Positions 47,360-56,440 of a stretch of DNA of 64,000 bases are shown here, piece by piece. Below the pieces are notes generated by a model that saw nothing but the letters and a program-made list of their open reading frames with translations, had not been told where the DNA came from and made no database searches. Position numbers and translations under genes: made by a program. The stretch comes from Eikenella exigua (GTDB lineage Bacteria > Pseudomonadota > Gammaproteobacteria > Burkholderiales > Neisseriaceae): contig NZ_CP038018.1 in NCBI RefSeq assembly GCF_008805035.1, positions 496,001 through 560,000 on the forward strand. The letters are read 5' to 3'. How positions within the stretch are numbered: position 1 is the first letter of the stretch; each line of letters opens with the position of its first letter.

Positions 47360-48276
47360 TCAAGCCAGTTGGCGTACATCTACAAAATGCCCGGCCGCCG
47401 CCATTGCTGGGCTGACAAGGTGCGTTCTGCCGCTGTTGCCCTGCCGTCCTTTAAAATTGCGGTTGGAGGTGGGGGTGCAGCGTTCTTGCGGGGCGAGGCG
47501 GTCGGTATTCATGACAAGGCACATCGAGCAGCCTGGTTCGCGCCATTCGAAGCCCGTGTCGGTGAGGATTTTGTCCAAGCCTTCGACTTCGGCCTGCTCT
47601 TTCACCAAGCCGTAGCCGGGCATGACCAGTACGCGGTTCACGTTATCTGCCTTTTTGCGGCCTTTGGCCACGGCGGCGGCTTCGCGCAAATCTTCGGTGC
47701 GGCTGTTGGTACACGAGCCGATAAACACCACATCCACGGGGATTTCGTTCAGTGGCGTGCCGGCGGCCAAGCCCATGTATTCTAAGGCGTGCTCCATGCC
47801 TGCGCGTTTCACCGCCTCGGCTTTGTTGGCAGGATTCGGCACTTTGCCGTCCACGCCCAGTGTCATTTCGGGCGACGTGCCCCACGTTACCTGCGGCTTG
47901 CGCCAGTAGGCAACAGCTTTGTCCTAATCCGCGCCTTTGGGGGAGAATTTTCGGCCTTGCAAATAATCGATTGTGATTTGGCCCACGGCCACCAAGCCTT
48001 CTTTGATGTTTTTGTCCAAAGTGTTCACTTGCAGTTTGGGAATTGGGTCTTTAATGCCTTCGTCCCAATAGTCGGTGGGCGTGTTGTGGTTGGCGGTGGA
48101 GACCACACTGTCGATGCGCCACAGCTTGCGTCCGGCTATTTTCAGGCCTTTAAAAGCCTGCGGGCTGGTTGCTTCGTGAACGAGGTGGCTGTCGATAAGA
48201 GGAGGACGGTACAGGCTTCCGATTTGTGGACAATATGGCTGTTCCAAAGTTTGTCGTAGAGGGGTTGTGCGTTAAT
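47360..48276 (-). pseudogene. leuC: 3-isopropylmalate dehydratase large subunit, decayed
   Basis: Pieces of LeuC in order on the minus strand: a start region with ATT where ATG belongs (near 48274), LYDKLWNSHIVHKSE, a frameshift near 48190, HLVHEATSPQAFKGLKIAGR and VSTANHNTPTDYWD, then a large deletion after NIKE (most of the Fe-S domain is gone), DYLQGRKFSPKGAD followed by an in-frame TAG at 47924-47926, a second deletion, and an intact C-terminal third (VFIGSCTNSRTEDLREAAAV, EPGCSMCLVMNTDRL). About 305 codons remain of about 470. No activity is expected. Confidence 0.93.
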
Positions 48277-48684
48277 TGGTCAATTCCTTGGTGTGATTTT
48301 AAGATGATAATGCACAGAATGTCTAAAAATTGCAAGAAAATTAAAGATAAAGATTACCTTAAGAATGCGACAGTTTTAATTTTGTGTACATTTTGTCTGA
48401 TAAGTGGATGGGAGGTTACCTGAAACGTGGCTTTAGCCAAATTATCTTGAATGAGAATAGCAAGCTAATGGGGCGTGGGTGTACCAGTCCGTATTCCTGC
48501 AGGGCAAAACGATTTTCAGGTAGTCTGAAGTGTATTATCTGTTCTTTGGTGCATGGGGACATCCGTACCCCGATACAAGCAATTTCAAGGTTGGAACGCA
48601 TGTGTTCAACGCCTATAATTCATGCTTGGTTTTACCACCTATTTGCCGCCTGTGCCACCTGTAGGCTACCTGAAAGAATCCGCT
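48277..48684. other. intergenic region between leuC remnant and recD
   Basis: No supportable gene; short frames only. Locally AT-rich (48300-48400). Contains degenerate DUS-like sequences (48411-48424 and 48512-48525) and one good DUS at 48663, directly upstream of the recD start. Confidence 0.55.
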
Positions 48685-50385
48685 ATGATCGAATATCGCT
48701 ACTTCGCCGCCCAAGCCGCTGCCGAAATGTTGCAGCGTTTGGCACCGCAGGCTGCCGCGCCGGTGCTGCCGCTGCTGGACGAACTGTTTGCCGCGCAAGA
48801 GGGCGGCCACAGCTACATCACGCTTACGCCGCAAGAGGCGGATGCGCTGCGTCAGGCCGCGCCGGTGGTGGGCGATGGCAGCGACTTCACGCCTTTGGTA
48901 TTGCGCGGGCGGCGGCTGTTTAGCGGCAGACTGTTTGCGCTGGAGCGCAGTGTGGCTGCCGAATTGCGGCGGATTGCCCGCGGTCGGGTGAGGCTACCTG
49001 AAAATGCCGGGCTGCGGCAGCGTTTGTGCGATTGGTTTCCCGATGCCGGGCATAACGAGCAGCGGCTGGCTGCCGCGCTGGCGGTGTTACAACCGCTGAT
49101 GCTGGTCACCGGCGGGCCGGGTACGGGCAAAACCACCACCGTGGCCAAGCTGTTGGCGCTGCTGTGTGCCAATGCGGCCGAGATGCCGCGCGTTGCGCTC
49201 ATCGCTCCCACCGGTAAGGCTGCCGCTCACATGACCCGTTCGCTGCACCGCGCGTTGAGTGGCTTTAAGGTGGGTAGCGAGCAGGTGTTGCAGCATTTAA
49301 CGGCATTGGAAGGACAAACTGTCCACCGTTTGTTGAAACTGAACACCACTGGCCGCCGCAAATTTGACCGCGAGCAGCCGCTGCCATTTGATATTGTGGT
49401 GGCCGATGAGGCTTCCATGCTGGATCTGCCGCTGCTGCACCAATTATTGTGTGCCATTCCCGAGCATGGCCGCCTGATTTTGTTGGGCGATGAAAACCAG
49501 CTGCCGCCGGTGGGCATCGGTGCTGTATTGTCCGTACTGGCACAGCCCACCGTGCTCACTGCCGAAGAAGCCGCTAAGTTGGCAGAATGGCTGCCCGAAG
49601 GCGTGCCGTTTGAGGTGCGGGAGAACCCGCCGCCACTGGCCGGCAATGTGGCGCGGCTGGAATACAGCCACCGTTTCGACCCGCAGCGTGGCGTGGGCGC
49701 ACTGGCGCAGGCCGTGGTGAGCGGCGAGGTTGCTGCTGCCGAAGCTGCGTTTGCCCGCTTCACCGACGATTTATTCAGGCTACCTGAAACCCCTGCCGCC
49801 TTGGCACGCCGATTTGCCAAACAGCACGAAGCCTATTGGCAGGCGGTAAGCAGCGGCGACCCGGTGGCCTGCTTCACCGCCCAGCAGCAGTTGGTGGTGC
49901 TGGCCGCACGGCGCAGCCAGGCGGCGGAGTTCAACCACGAATACCGCAAGCTCCTGGCTGCGCAGGGCAGAGCGGCGGAACAGGGCTGGTTTGCCGGGCA
50001 GGTGCTGATGGTGGCGGAAAACGATTATGCGGTGAAAGTGTTCAATGGCGACATCGGCATCGTGCTGCCGCACGGCGATGGGCTGGCTGCGTTTTTCCCC
50101 GATGCCGGCGGTTTCCGTGCCGTATCGCTCAGCCGTCTGCCCGCGCACGATACCGCCTTCGCCATGACCGTACACAAAAGCCAAGGCTCGGAATACCAAG
50201 AAGTGTGGCTCTTGGGCGATGAAGCCGATTCTGCCCTATTCGACCGCACCCTGCTCTACACCGCCATCACCCGCGCCCGCCGCCGCTTCGGCTACGCCGG
50301 CCAGATGAGCGCCCTAGCCGCCGCTGTGCAACGCAAAAACCACCGCCGTACCGGTTTGGGCGAGGCGTTGCGTTTGGCAGCTTAA
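48685..50385 (+). CDS. recD: exodeoxyribonuclease V alpha subunit RecD
   Basis: The 5'-3' helicase subunit of RecBCD. The 566-residue product has an N-terminal domain, Walker A VTGGPGTGKTTTVAKL (about residue 140), the DEAS box IVVADEASMLDLPLL, LLGDENQLPPV, and the C-terminal FAMTVHKSQGSEYQEVWL and YTAITRARRR motifs. The ATG at 48685 gives the conserved start MIEYRYF; the longer frame to 48622 begins in leader sequence. Two DUS copies are translated inside the gene, each as RLPE. recB and recC are not adjacent. Confidence 0.95.
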   Translation: MIEYRYFAAQAAAEMLQRLAPQAAAPVLPLLDELFAAQEGGHSYITLTPQEADALRQAAPVVGDGSDFTPLVLRGRRLFSGRLFALERSVAAELRRIARGRVRLPENAGLRQRLCDWFPDAGHNEQRLAAALAVLQPLMLVTGGPGTGKTTTVAKLLALLCANAAEMPRVALIAPTGKAAAHMTRSLHRALSGFKVGSEQVLQHLTALEGQTVHRLLKLNTTGRRKFDREQPLPFDIVVADEASMLDLPLLHQLLCAIPEHGRLILLGDENQLPPVGIGAVLSVLAQPTVLTAEEAAKLAEWLPEGVPFEVRENPPPLAGNVARLEYSHRFDPQRGVGALAQAVVSGEVAAAEAAFARFTDDLFRLPETPAALARRFAKQHEAYWQAVSSGDPVACFTAQQQLVVLAARRSQAAEFNHEYRKLLAAQGRAAEQGWFAGQVLMVAENDYAVKVFNGDIGIVLPHGDGLAAFFPDAGGFRAVSLSRLPAHDTAFAMTVHKSQGSEYQEVWLLGDEADSALFDRTLLYTAITRARRRFGYAGQMSALAAAVQRKNHRRTGLGEALRLAA

Positions 50386-50404
50386 CGATGCGTGTTGGGA
50401 GGGG

Positions 50405-50434
50405 AAAGGCTACCTGAAATTTTCAGGTAGCCTT
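50405..50434 (+). terminator. DUS-pair terminator of recD
   Basis: AAGGCTACCTGAAA almost abuts its inverted copy, 20 bp after the recD stop; A/T-rich sequence follows. Confidence 0.7.
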
Positions 50435-50522
50435 ATATTTATAGCCAGCTATATGTATGAAGTGGGGTATTTTAGCTATATGCGGGGGTGTGGCGGAGAA
50501 GTTGGATGATAGGGCATGATTA

Positions 50523-50565
50523 AAGGCTACCTGAAAATGGATTGAAGCTTTCAGGTAGCCTTTCG
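50523..50565 (-). terminator. DUS-pair terminator of prmB
   Basis: AAAGGCTACCTGAAA and its inverted partner with a 13-bp loop, 27 bp after the prmB stop on the minus strand. Confidence 0.65.
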
Positions 50566-50591
50566 CAACGGATGGGATCAGGCAGCTTTGC

Positions 50592-51491
50592 CTACTCTTC
50601 GCCCAATAATTGCTCGCGGGTGAGCAGGAAAACGCTGCTGCCGCCGTCGCTTTGTTTGGGCCAGAAGAAGGGGAGCTGGGGGAAGGCGGCTTCGAGGGCT
50701 TCGCGGTTGTAGCCGATTTCCACCAGCAATACGCCGCGTGGATTGAGGAAGCGGGGGGCGTGTTGGAGGATTTGGCGGGTGGCGTCGAGGCCGTCTTCGC
50801 CACTGCCGAGTGCCATTTCCGGCTCGTGCAGGTATTCGGCGGGCAGGGCGGCGACGCTTTCAGCGTTTACATAAGGGGGGTTGGAGATAATGAGGTCGTA
50901 ATTGCCGGAAAGGTTGGTGAAGAGGTCGCTTTGAATCAGGCGGACGCGATCTTCAAGACCGTAGTTTGCCACGTTGATGGCGGCCACGGCGAGGGCTTCG
51001 TGGCTGAGGTCAGCGGCATCGACTTGGGCTTCGGGATAGTGGCAGGCGGCTTGGATGGCGAGGCAGCCGCTGCCAGTGCAGAGGTCGAGCACGCGGCGGA
51101 TCTGGTTGCTGTCGCCTGTCCACGGGGCGATGGGCTCGCCGAGTTGTTCGTAGATGAAGGAGCGGGGAATGAGCACGCGTTCGTCTACATAAAATTCGAA
51201 GTCGCCTTGCCAGGCTTGGCGGGTGAGGTAGGCCATGGGAAGGCGTTCGTTGACGCGGCGTTCGGCCAGGCTGAGTATGGCGTCGATTTCTTCGGGCAGG
51301 AGTGCGGCATCGAGATAGGGCTCGAGGGTGTCGAGCGGGAGGTGCAGGGTGTGGAGGATGAGGTAGACGGCTTCATCGTGGGCGTTATCGCTGCCGTGGC
51401 CGAAGCTGAGGCGGGCTTGGTTGAAGCGGCTGGTGCAGAAGCGCAGGAGGTCGCGCGGGGTGCGGAGGTGTTGGCGGGCTTGGGCAAACAT
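50592..51491 (-). CDS. prmB: 50S ribosomal protein L3 glutamine methyltransferase
   Basis: Methylates a glutamine of ribosomal protein L3 with SAM. The 299-residue product has the HemK-family helical N-terminal domain (about 1-100), SAM motif VLDLCTGSGCLAIQAA, and the catalytic NPPY in LIISNPPYVNAESVAALP; the stretch LPAEYLHEPEMAL is typical of PrmB rather than PrmC. It is monocistronic and convergent with recD. Confidence 0.94.
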   Translation of the reverse strand: MFAQARQHLRTPRDLLRFCTSRFNQARLSFGHGSDNAHDEAVYLILHTLHLPLDTLEPYLDAALLPEEIDAILSLAERRVNERLPMAYLTRQAWQGDFEFYVDERVLIPRSFIYEQLGEPIAPWTGDSNQIRRVLDLCTGSGCLAIQAACHYPEAQVDAADLSHEALAVAAINVANYGLEDRVRLIQSDLFTNLSGNYDLIISNPPYVNAESVAALPAEYLHEPEMALGSGEDGLDATRQILQHAPRFLNPRGVLLVEIGYNREALEAAFPQLPFFWPKQSDGGSSVFLLTREQLLGEE

Positions 51492-51642
51492 GGTGTTTGG
51501 GGGTGTTTATGAAATAGTGAGGGGTGGGATTATAACGGATTGGCGGGTGAGGCTACCTGAAAATTTGGCGGGGCGGTTTGTGGCGGCTATGGAATGGTGT
51601 ATGATTAATTTGTTGCTTAAACATTGGTTTAAGGAGGAGATG

Positions 51643-52029
51643 ATGTTGGCAAAACTTTTTCAGGTAGCCTTTGCCGGCCTGCTGCTGGCGGGCTGTGCGA
51701 TGACGCCGCAACAGCGTGCAGCCTATGAGGCGGCAAGGGAGCGGGAGATGAAGCAGACGGCGGTGGCGCTGGCGGCGCAGTGCGACCGGCGCACGGCTGA
51801 GCTGTTGGCTTTGCAGCAGGAGGATTACTTGGGGGTGGCGGATGCTGAGAAGCCTAAGTTGCAGCGAGAATACCGGCAGCGGATTGCGGAACCGTCTTTT
51901 CAGGCTTGTTATCGGATGGCTTGGGAGAATTTGGTGTATCGGCAGCAGCTGGAAATGTTGGAGCGGCGCGAGCGGCGGCGTGAGTTGGAGTGGATGATGT
52001 ATCGGCCGTATTATCCGTATTGGTGGTAG
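51643..52029 (+). CDS. lipoprotein of unknown function
   Basis: A 128-residue lipoprotein. The signal peptide MLAKLFQVAFAGLLLAGC ends with Cys18; its FQVAF part is encoded by a DUS. The mature part is highly charged and helical (QRAAYEAAREREMKQTAVAL, then LERRERRRELEWMMYR) and ends in a tyrosine/tryptophan-rich tail YRPYYPYWW. Start at 51643 is favoured over 51640 because AAGGAGG at 51631-51637 is then well spaced. No family recognised. Confidence 0.75.
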   Translation: MLAKLFQVAFAGLLLAGCAMTPQQRAAYEAAREREMKQTAVALAAQCDRRTAELLALQQEDYLGVADAEKPKLQREYRQRIAEPSFQACYRMAWENLVYRQQLEMLERRERRRELEWMMYRPYYPYWW

Positions 52030-52030
52030 G

Positions 52031-52214
52031 GCAGTTTTTTATTTGCTACCAGGCCAACCTCGTCAACAGCTTCATCTTTGTGCAGAAACTGCTCGACTTC
52101 GAGCCTTTGGAAGAATACATCAGCCTCTTTGGCGGCGGCTACTTCTTTACCCTGCCCGGCGCGGAGCAGGGCGGCTACCTCGGGCAGAGCTTGCTGGCCA
52201 ATGTGCTGGCGTGA
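52031..52214 (+). pseudogene. 3' remnant of a Dyp-type peroxidase (EfeB-like)
   Basis: Immediately after the lipoprotein stop, a frame reads FICYQANLVNSFIFVQKLLD, then EPLEEYISLFGGGYFFTLPG and QSLLANVLA to a TGA at 52212-52214. This is the characteristic C-terminus of Dyp-type haem peroxidases such as EfeB. The remaining 80 percent or more of the gene is absent, so it is a fragment left by a deletion or rearrangement. Confidence 0.75.
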
Positions 52215-52414
52215 TTGAAGGTATGGATAGCTTGTCCGCAAAACGATGTTGGCTTGAGCCTAGCTTGCAGCGATGCAAGAAAGCGGATTAGCCGTCCATA
52301 CTTTGATATGGCCACTAATATTTGAGGCTACCTGAAAAATGAAACCCGTCTGCTTGTGCAAACGGGTTTTGTCTTGTTCAGGTAGCCTCAGCTGCGCTGA
52401 AGTAATGTTTCATC

Positions 52415-52521
52415 TAGAGCAAACCAACTTAACTTTCGCTATAGCGTTGGTTCTCCTTGCTATACTTCTGTACTATCTACGGCTCACTGTTTGTATTATA
52501 AGGTTAATTTGGCTTGCTATA
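52415..52521. repeat. Correia-like miniature element 8 (terminal type C)
   Basis: 107 bp. Begins TAGAGCAAACCAACTTAAC (first TATA changed) and ends GGCTTGCTATA. Nearly the same ends as element 4 and the same, slightly worn core. Confidence 0.82.
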
Positions 52522-52531
52522 TCAGGCCGAA

Positions 52532-52574
52532 AAGGCTACCTGAAAGTGGAAATACATTTTCAGGTAGCCTTTTT
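52532..52574 (-). terminator. DUS-pair terminator of rnr
   Basis: AAAAGGCTACCTGAAA and its inverted partner TTTTCAGGTAGCCTTTT; a third DUS follows directly at 52576, before the rnr stop. Confidence 0.65.
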
Positions 52575-52599
52575 GTTTTCAGGTAGCCTCTTTCAAAGT

Positions 52600-54978
52600 T
52601 CAGCCGCTTTTTTTGCGGGTGCGGGGCTTGCGTTTGGCTTGGGGCTGGGCAGCCTGAGCTGGCTGGCTGTTTTTACGGCTGCGGGTTTTCTTAGCCGGAG
52701 CAGCGGGGGCTTTGGCCTTGTTTTTGGTGGCAGGTTTGCCGGCTGAGGCTGGGCGGCGGGCTCTTCCTTTTGCTGTGGCGGTTTTCCCTTTGGTGGTAGG
52801 TTTTTTGCCTTTGCCAGGCAGGCTGCCGCTGCTGATGAGCATAAGGTCGATTTTGCGGGTATCCAAGTCGGCACGGGCTACCTGAACCACAACTTTGTCG
52901 CCCATGCTGAAGCGCAAGCCGCTGCGTTCGCCTTCGATGCTCATGGTTTCGGCGCGATAGTTGAAGTAGTCTTCGCCCAGTTCGCTGATGTGGACGAGGC
53001 CTTCAATGTGGATGTCGTCGAGGGTAACGAACAGGCCGAAGCCGGCCATGCCGCTGACTGTGCCGCTGAATACTTCGCCCACTTTGTCTTGCATATAGTA
53101 GGTTTTGAGCCAGTTTTCCACGTCGCGGCTGGCTTCGTCGGCACGGCGCTCGCATTGAGAGCTGTGGATGCCCAGTGCGCTCCAGTTTTCGGCGGGGTTG
53201 TAGCTGCTACCTGAAAGCACGGCTTTGATGGCACGGTGTACTAGGAGGTCGGGATAGCGGCGGATGGGGGAGGTGAAGTGGGTGTAGGCGGGGTAGGCAA
53301 GGCCGAAGTGGCCGCTGTTATCCGGCTCGTACATGGCCTGCTGCATGGAGCGCAGGAGCATCACTTGAATCAGCTCGCGGTCGGGGCGCTCGGCAGTTTG
53401 GGCGAAGAGTGCGGCGTAATCCAGCGGGGTGGGCTGTTCGCCGCCGCCGAGGGTAAGGCCGAGCAGGCCGAGCTGCTCGCGCAGGGTAGCGAGCTTTTCC
53501 GGGGTGGGGCCAGAGTGGTTGCGGAATAGGGCGGGATGCTGGTGTTTCAGCAGGAATTCGGCAGCGCACACGTTGGCAGCGAGCATGCATTCTTCGATCA
53601 GGCGGTGGGCTTCGTTGCGCACCACGGGCACGATACGTTTGATTTTGCCCTGCTTGTCGAAAATCATCTCGGTTTCGGTGGTTTCAAACTCCATCGCGCC
53701 GCGCTGGTGGCGTTTTTTGAGCAGAATTTGATAGAGTTTGTAGAGGGTATCGATGTGCGGCTTGAGCGGGTTGTCGCTGCCGTTTTCAATCCAATCCCAC
53801 ACTTGGGTGTAGGTGAGGCGGGCGTGGGAGCGCATCACGGCGGGGTAGAAACGGTAGGATTTAAGATTGCCGGCGTAGGTGAACACCATGTCGCACACCA
53901 TGCACAAGCGGTCTACATCGGGGTTGAGCGAGCAGATGCCGTTGGAGAGGCTTTCGGGCAACATGGGAATCACGCGGCGCGGGAAATACACGCTGGTGGC
54001 GCGATCCAGCGCATCGGCATCAATTGCATCTTGAGGCTTCACATAGTGGCTCACGTCGGCAATGGCCACCACCAGGCGGAAATTGCGGCCTTGTTTCTCG
54101 GCATACACGGCATCGTCGAAATCGCGCGAGCTTTCGCCGTCTATCGTTACCAGTGGCAAATCGCGCAAGTCTTCACGGCCTTTCAGGTCGGTTTTGCGCA
54201 CGGTGGAAGGGATTTTTGCGGCGGCTTTTTCGCAGGCGGCGGAGAATTGGTGCGGCAGGTGATGCTGGCGCACGGCAATTTCGATTTCCATGCCGCTGTC
54301 GGCATAGTTGCCCAAAATTTCTACCACGCTGGCCACGGCGGGGCGGTGCGCGTCGGGGTAGGCATCGATTTGAGCCTCCACCACTTGGCCTGGCTTGGCC
54401 TTGCCCACCGAATCGGGTTCGAGCAGGATGCTGTCGGGCAGGCGGCTGTCTTCGGGCGAGAGCATGGCGATGCCGCGCTCTATCATGAGCCGGCCGACAA
54501 CGGTTTTCTGTGCTCGTTCGATCACATCGAGCACCTGGCCTTCGCGGCGGCCACGCCGGTCGGTGCCAGCGGGGCGCACGGTTACCGTGTCGCCGTGCAT
54601 CAGGCCGCGCATCTGGCGGGCGGGCAGCACGAAGTCGCCCTGGCCGTCGGGCGTGAGCGGCACGGCAAAGCCGAAGCCGTCTTTATGCGCTTCAACGCGG
54701 CATTTCACGAGTGCGAGTTTTTCGGCGGCACATACCATGCCACGCCGGTTAATCAGGATTTGCCCGTCGCGCGCCATTGCAGTCAGGCGGCGTTCGAAAA
54801 AGGGCATTTCGTACTCGGCAATATCGAGCAGGATGGCTAAAGATTCGGTTTTCAGTGGCACACCCCTGTCTTCCAGCATTTCGGTAATCCATTCACGGCT
54901 GGGCAGGGGGTGTTCGTAGCGTTGCGTTTCCCGTTGCAGATAAGGGTCTTGCAGGCGGAGCGAGGTTTTCTTCTTCAT
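52600..54978 (-). CDS. rnr: ribonuclease R
   Basis: A processive 3'-5' exoribonuclease of the RNase II family that degrades structured RNA, including rRNA. The 792-residue product has a winged-helix and two cold-shock domains (about 1-240), the catalytic RNB domain with VTIDGESSRDFDDAVYAEK (metal aspartates), the S1 domain (EVFSGTVSGMAGFGLFVTLD, about 635-720), and a lysine/alanine-rich basic tail of about 70 residues. Start at 54978; its promoter region overlaps that of tRNA-Leu on the other strand. Confidence 0.95.
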   Translation of the reverse strand: MKKKTSLRLQDPYLQRETQRYEHPLPSREWITEMLEDRGVPLKTESLAILLDIAEYEMPFFERRLTAMARDGQILINRRGMVCAAEKLALVKCRVEAHKDGFGFAVPLTPDGQGDFVLPARQMRGLMHGDTVTVRPAGTDRRGRREGQVLDVIERAQKTVVGRLMIERGIAMLSPEDSRLPDSILLEPDSVGKAKPGQVVEAQIDAYPDAHRPAVASVVEILGNYADSGMEIEIAVRQHHLPHQFSAACEKAAAKIPSTVRKTDLKGREDLRDLPLVTIDGESSRDFDDAVYAEKQGRNFRLVVAIADVSHYVKPQDAIDADALDRATSVYFPRRVIPMLPESLSNGICSLNPDVDRLCMVCDMVFTYAGNLKSYRFYPAVMRSHARLTYTQVWDWIENGSDNPLKPHIDTLYKLYQILLKKRHQRGAMEFETTETEMIFDKQGKIKRIVPVVRNEAHRLIEECMLAANVCAAEFLLKHQHPALFRNHSGPTPEKLATLREQLGLLGLTLGGGEQPTPLDYAALFAQTAERPDRELIQVMLLRSMQQAMYEPDNSGHFGLAYPAYTHFTSPIRRYPDLLVHRAIKAVLSGSSYNPAENWSALGIHSSQCERRADEASRDVENWLKTYYMQDKVGEVFSGTVSGMAGFGLFVTLDDIHIEGLVHISELGEDYFNYRAETMSIEGERSGLRFSMGDKVVVQVARADLDTRKIDLMLISSGSLPGKGKKPTTKGKTATAKGRARRPASAGKPATKNKAKAPAAPAKKTRSRKNSQPAQAAQPQAKRKPRTRKKSG

Positions 54979-54986
54979 ATATTATG

Positions 54987-55014
54987 TTGACAAGTGGGAA
55001 ATTGGCGCTATAAT
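54987..55014 (+). promoter_or_regulatory. tRNA-Leu promoter
   Basis: TTGACA (54987-54992), 16 bp, TATAAT (55009-55014): both hexamers are perfect consensus. It starts 9 bp from the rnr start codon on the opposite strand. Confidence 0.88.
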
Positions 55015-55070
55015 GCGCTCTTCTTGCATAAAGAGCAATGCTCTTTACCGCAAAGTTCGATTAAAGCAAA

Positions 55071-55157
55071 GCCCAGGTGGCGGAATTGGTAGACGCGCCA
55101 GCTTCAGGTGCTGGTATCCTCACGGGTGTGGAAGTTCGAGTCTTCTTCTGGGCACCA
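55071..55157 (+). tRNA. tRNA-Leu (CAG)
   Basis: 87 nt with the long variable arm of class II tRNAs. Acceptor arms GCCCAGG and TCTGGGC, encoded CCA, anticodon loop TTCAGGT giving CAG. Confidence 0.96.
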
Positions 55158-55175
55158 AAGAATAATGAATAGTTA

Positions 55176-55212
55176 ATCCTGCATGGTATGAATGAGCCAT
55201 GCAGGATTTTTT
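55176..55212 (+). terminator. Rho-independent terminator of tRNA-Leu
   Basis: ATCCTGCATGG (55176-55186) pairs perfectly with CCATGCAGGAT (55197-55207), followed by TTTTT. Not a DUS pair. Confidence 0.9.
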
Positions 55213-55241
55213 ATTGTTTGTTGAGTGAATTTTGTATCAAG

Positions 55242-55282
55242 AGGCTACCTGAAATATTTTTCGTTTTCAGGTAGCCTTTTAT
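55242..55282 (-). terminator. DUS-pair terminator of ubiE
   Basis: AGAGGCTACCTGAAA and TTTCAGGTAGCCTTTT with an 11-bp loop, about 20 bp after the ubiE stop. Confidence 0.7.
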
Positions 55283-55303
55283 TTTACAACCTGCGAGCGG
55301 CAA

Positions 55304-56041
55304 TCAGAATTTCACACCCTTATGCAGAGCCACGATACCGGCGCTCATATTGTGGTAGTCCACGCTGTCGAAACCAGCATCGAGCATCATTTGTTTGAGG
55401 GTTTCCTGATCGGGATGCATGCGGATGGATTCGGCCAGATATTGATAGCTGTCGGCATCTTTGGCGATGAGTTTGCCTATGAGCGGCAGGAGCTTGAAGG
55501 AGTAGAGGCTGTAGGCCGGAGCGAGCATCTTGGCCACTTTGGAAAACTCCAGTACGAGCAACGTACCGCCGGGTTTGAGCACGCGGTGCATTTCTTTGAG
55601 GGCAGCGTCTTTGTGCGTCATGTTGCGCAGACCGAAGGATACGGAAACGAGGTTGAAATAGTTATCCGGGAAGGGCAGTTTTTCGGCATCGCACACGGCC
55701 ACGGGCAGGAGCAGGCCTTCGTTGAGCAGGCGGTCGCGGCCCACGCCGAGCATGGAGGAGTTGATGTCGGTGAGCCAGACTTCGCCGTCTTTGCCCACGC
55801 GTTTGGCCCAACCGCGCGAGAGGTCGCCCGTGCCGCCGGCAATGTCGAGCACTTTACCGCCTTTGGGCACGCGGGCAGTGGTGAGGGTGAAGTGTTTCCA
55901 CACGCGGTGCAGGCCGCCGGACATCACGTCGTTCATGACGTCGTATTTTTTGGCGACAGAATGGAATACTCCGGCCACTTTGGCGGCTTTTTCGCTTTCG
56001 TTTACGGTGCGGTAGCCGAAATGGGTTTGCTTATCGGGCAT
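55304..56041 (-). CDS. ubiE: demethylmenaquinone / 2-polyprenyl-6-methoxy-benzoquinol methyltransferase
   Basis: C-methylates quinone precursors in ubiquinone (and, where present, menaquinone) synthesis. The 245-residue product starts MPDKQTHFGYRTVNESEKAA and holds the UbiE signatures YDVMNDVMSGGLHRVWKHF, SAM motif VLDIAGGTGDLSRGWAKR, and RMHPDQETLKQMMLDAGFD. A DUS lies in the short 5' leader, and a lipoprotein gene follows upstream on the same strand (56072-56440). Confidence 0.96.
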   Translation of the reverse strand: MPDKQTHFGYRTVNESEKAAKVAGVFHSVAKKYDVMNDVMSGGLHRVWKHFTLTTARVPKGGKVLDIAGGTGDLSRGWAKRVGKDGEVWLTDINSSMLGVGRDRLLNEGLLLPVAVCDAEKLPFPDNYFNLVSVSFGLRNMTHKDAALKEMHRVLKPGGTLLVLEFSKVAKMLAPAYSLYSFKLLPLIGKLIAKDADSYQYLAESIRMHPDQETLKQMMLDAGFDSVDYHNMSAGIVALHKGVKF

Positions 56042-56071
56042 TATGGTGCTTTCAGGTAGCCTTTAGGCTGG

Positions 56072-56440
56072 TTACATCAGGTTTTGGCTGGTGGCGCAGC
56101 TTTGCAGGCCGGCCACCAGTTTTTGGAAGATTTCCTGGTTTTGGTCGTTGGGGGATAGGCCGGCACGAATCAGGTCGTGTTTCCACTTTTCGCGGTCGGT
56201 GTATTGGGCGGAAGCGGTGTCGTAGGCGCAATGGCAGAGCTTGGAGGCTTCTGCTTGGCTCAATTGGCGTTTGAAGGCTTGCGGATCGAGTGCGCCTTTG
56301 ACACAACCTTCGATAAAGCCGTCTTTGGCTTCTTGCTCGGTTACGTTGCTGGCGGCTTTATTGGCAATAAAGTCGCAGCCGGCCAGCAGCAAAACGGAGG
56401 CGGCGATGAGGGCGGGGAGGGTGCGGCTTAATGCGGACAT
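56072..56440 (-). CDS. small lipoprotein of unknown function
   Basis: A 122-residue lipoprotein with signal peptide ending LLLAGC (Cys22). The mature part has three further cysteines (EGCVKG, LCHCAYD) and one near the end (LQSCATS), and is helical and charged. A CxC-type pair (LCHC) is notable and could form a disulfide or bind metal. Its start overlaps the end of the DUF971 gene by 13 bp, and it lies 30 bp before ubiE, so the three probably form one transcript. No family recognised. Confidence 0.75.
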   Translation of the reverse strand: MSALSRTLPALIAASVLLLAGCDFIANKAASNVTEQEAKDGFIEGCVKGALDPQAFKRQLSQAEASKLCHCAYDTASAQYTDREKWKHDLIRAGLSPNDQNQEIFQKLVAGLQSCATSQNLM

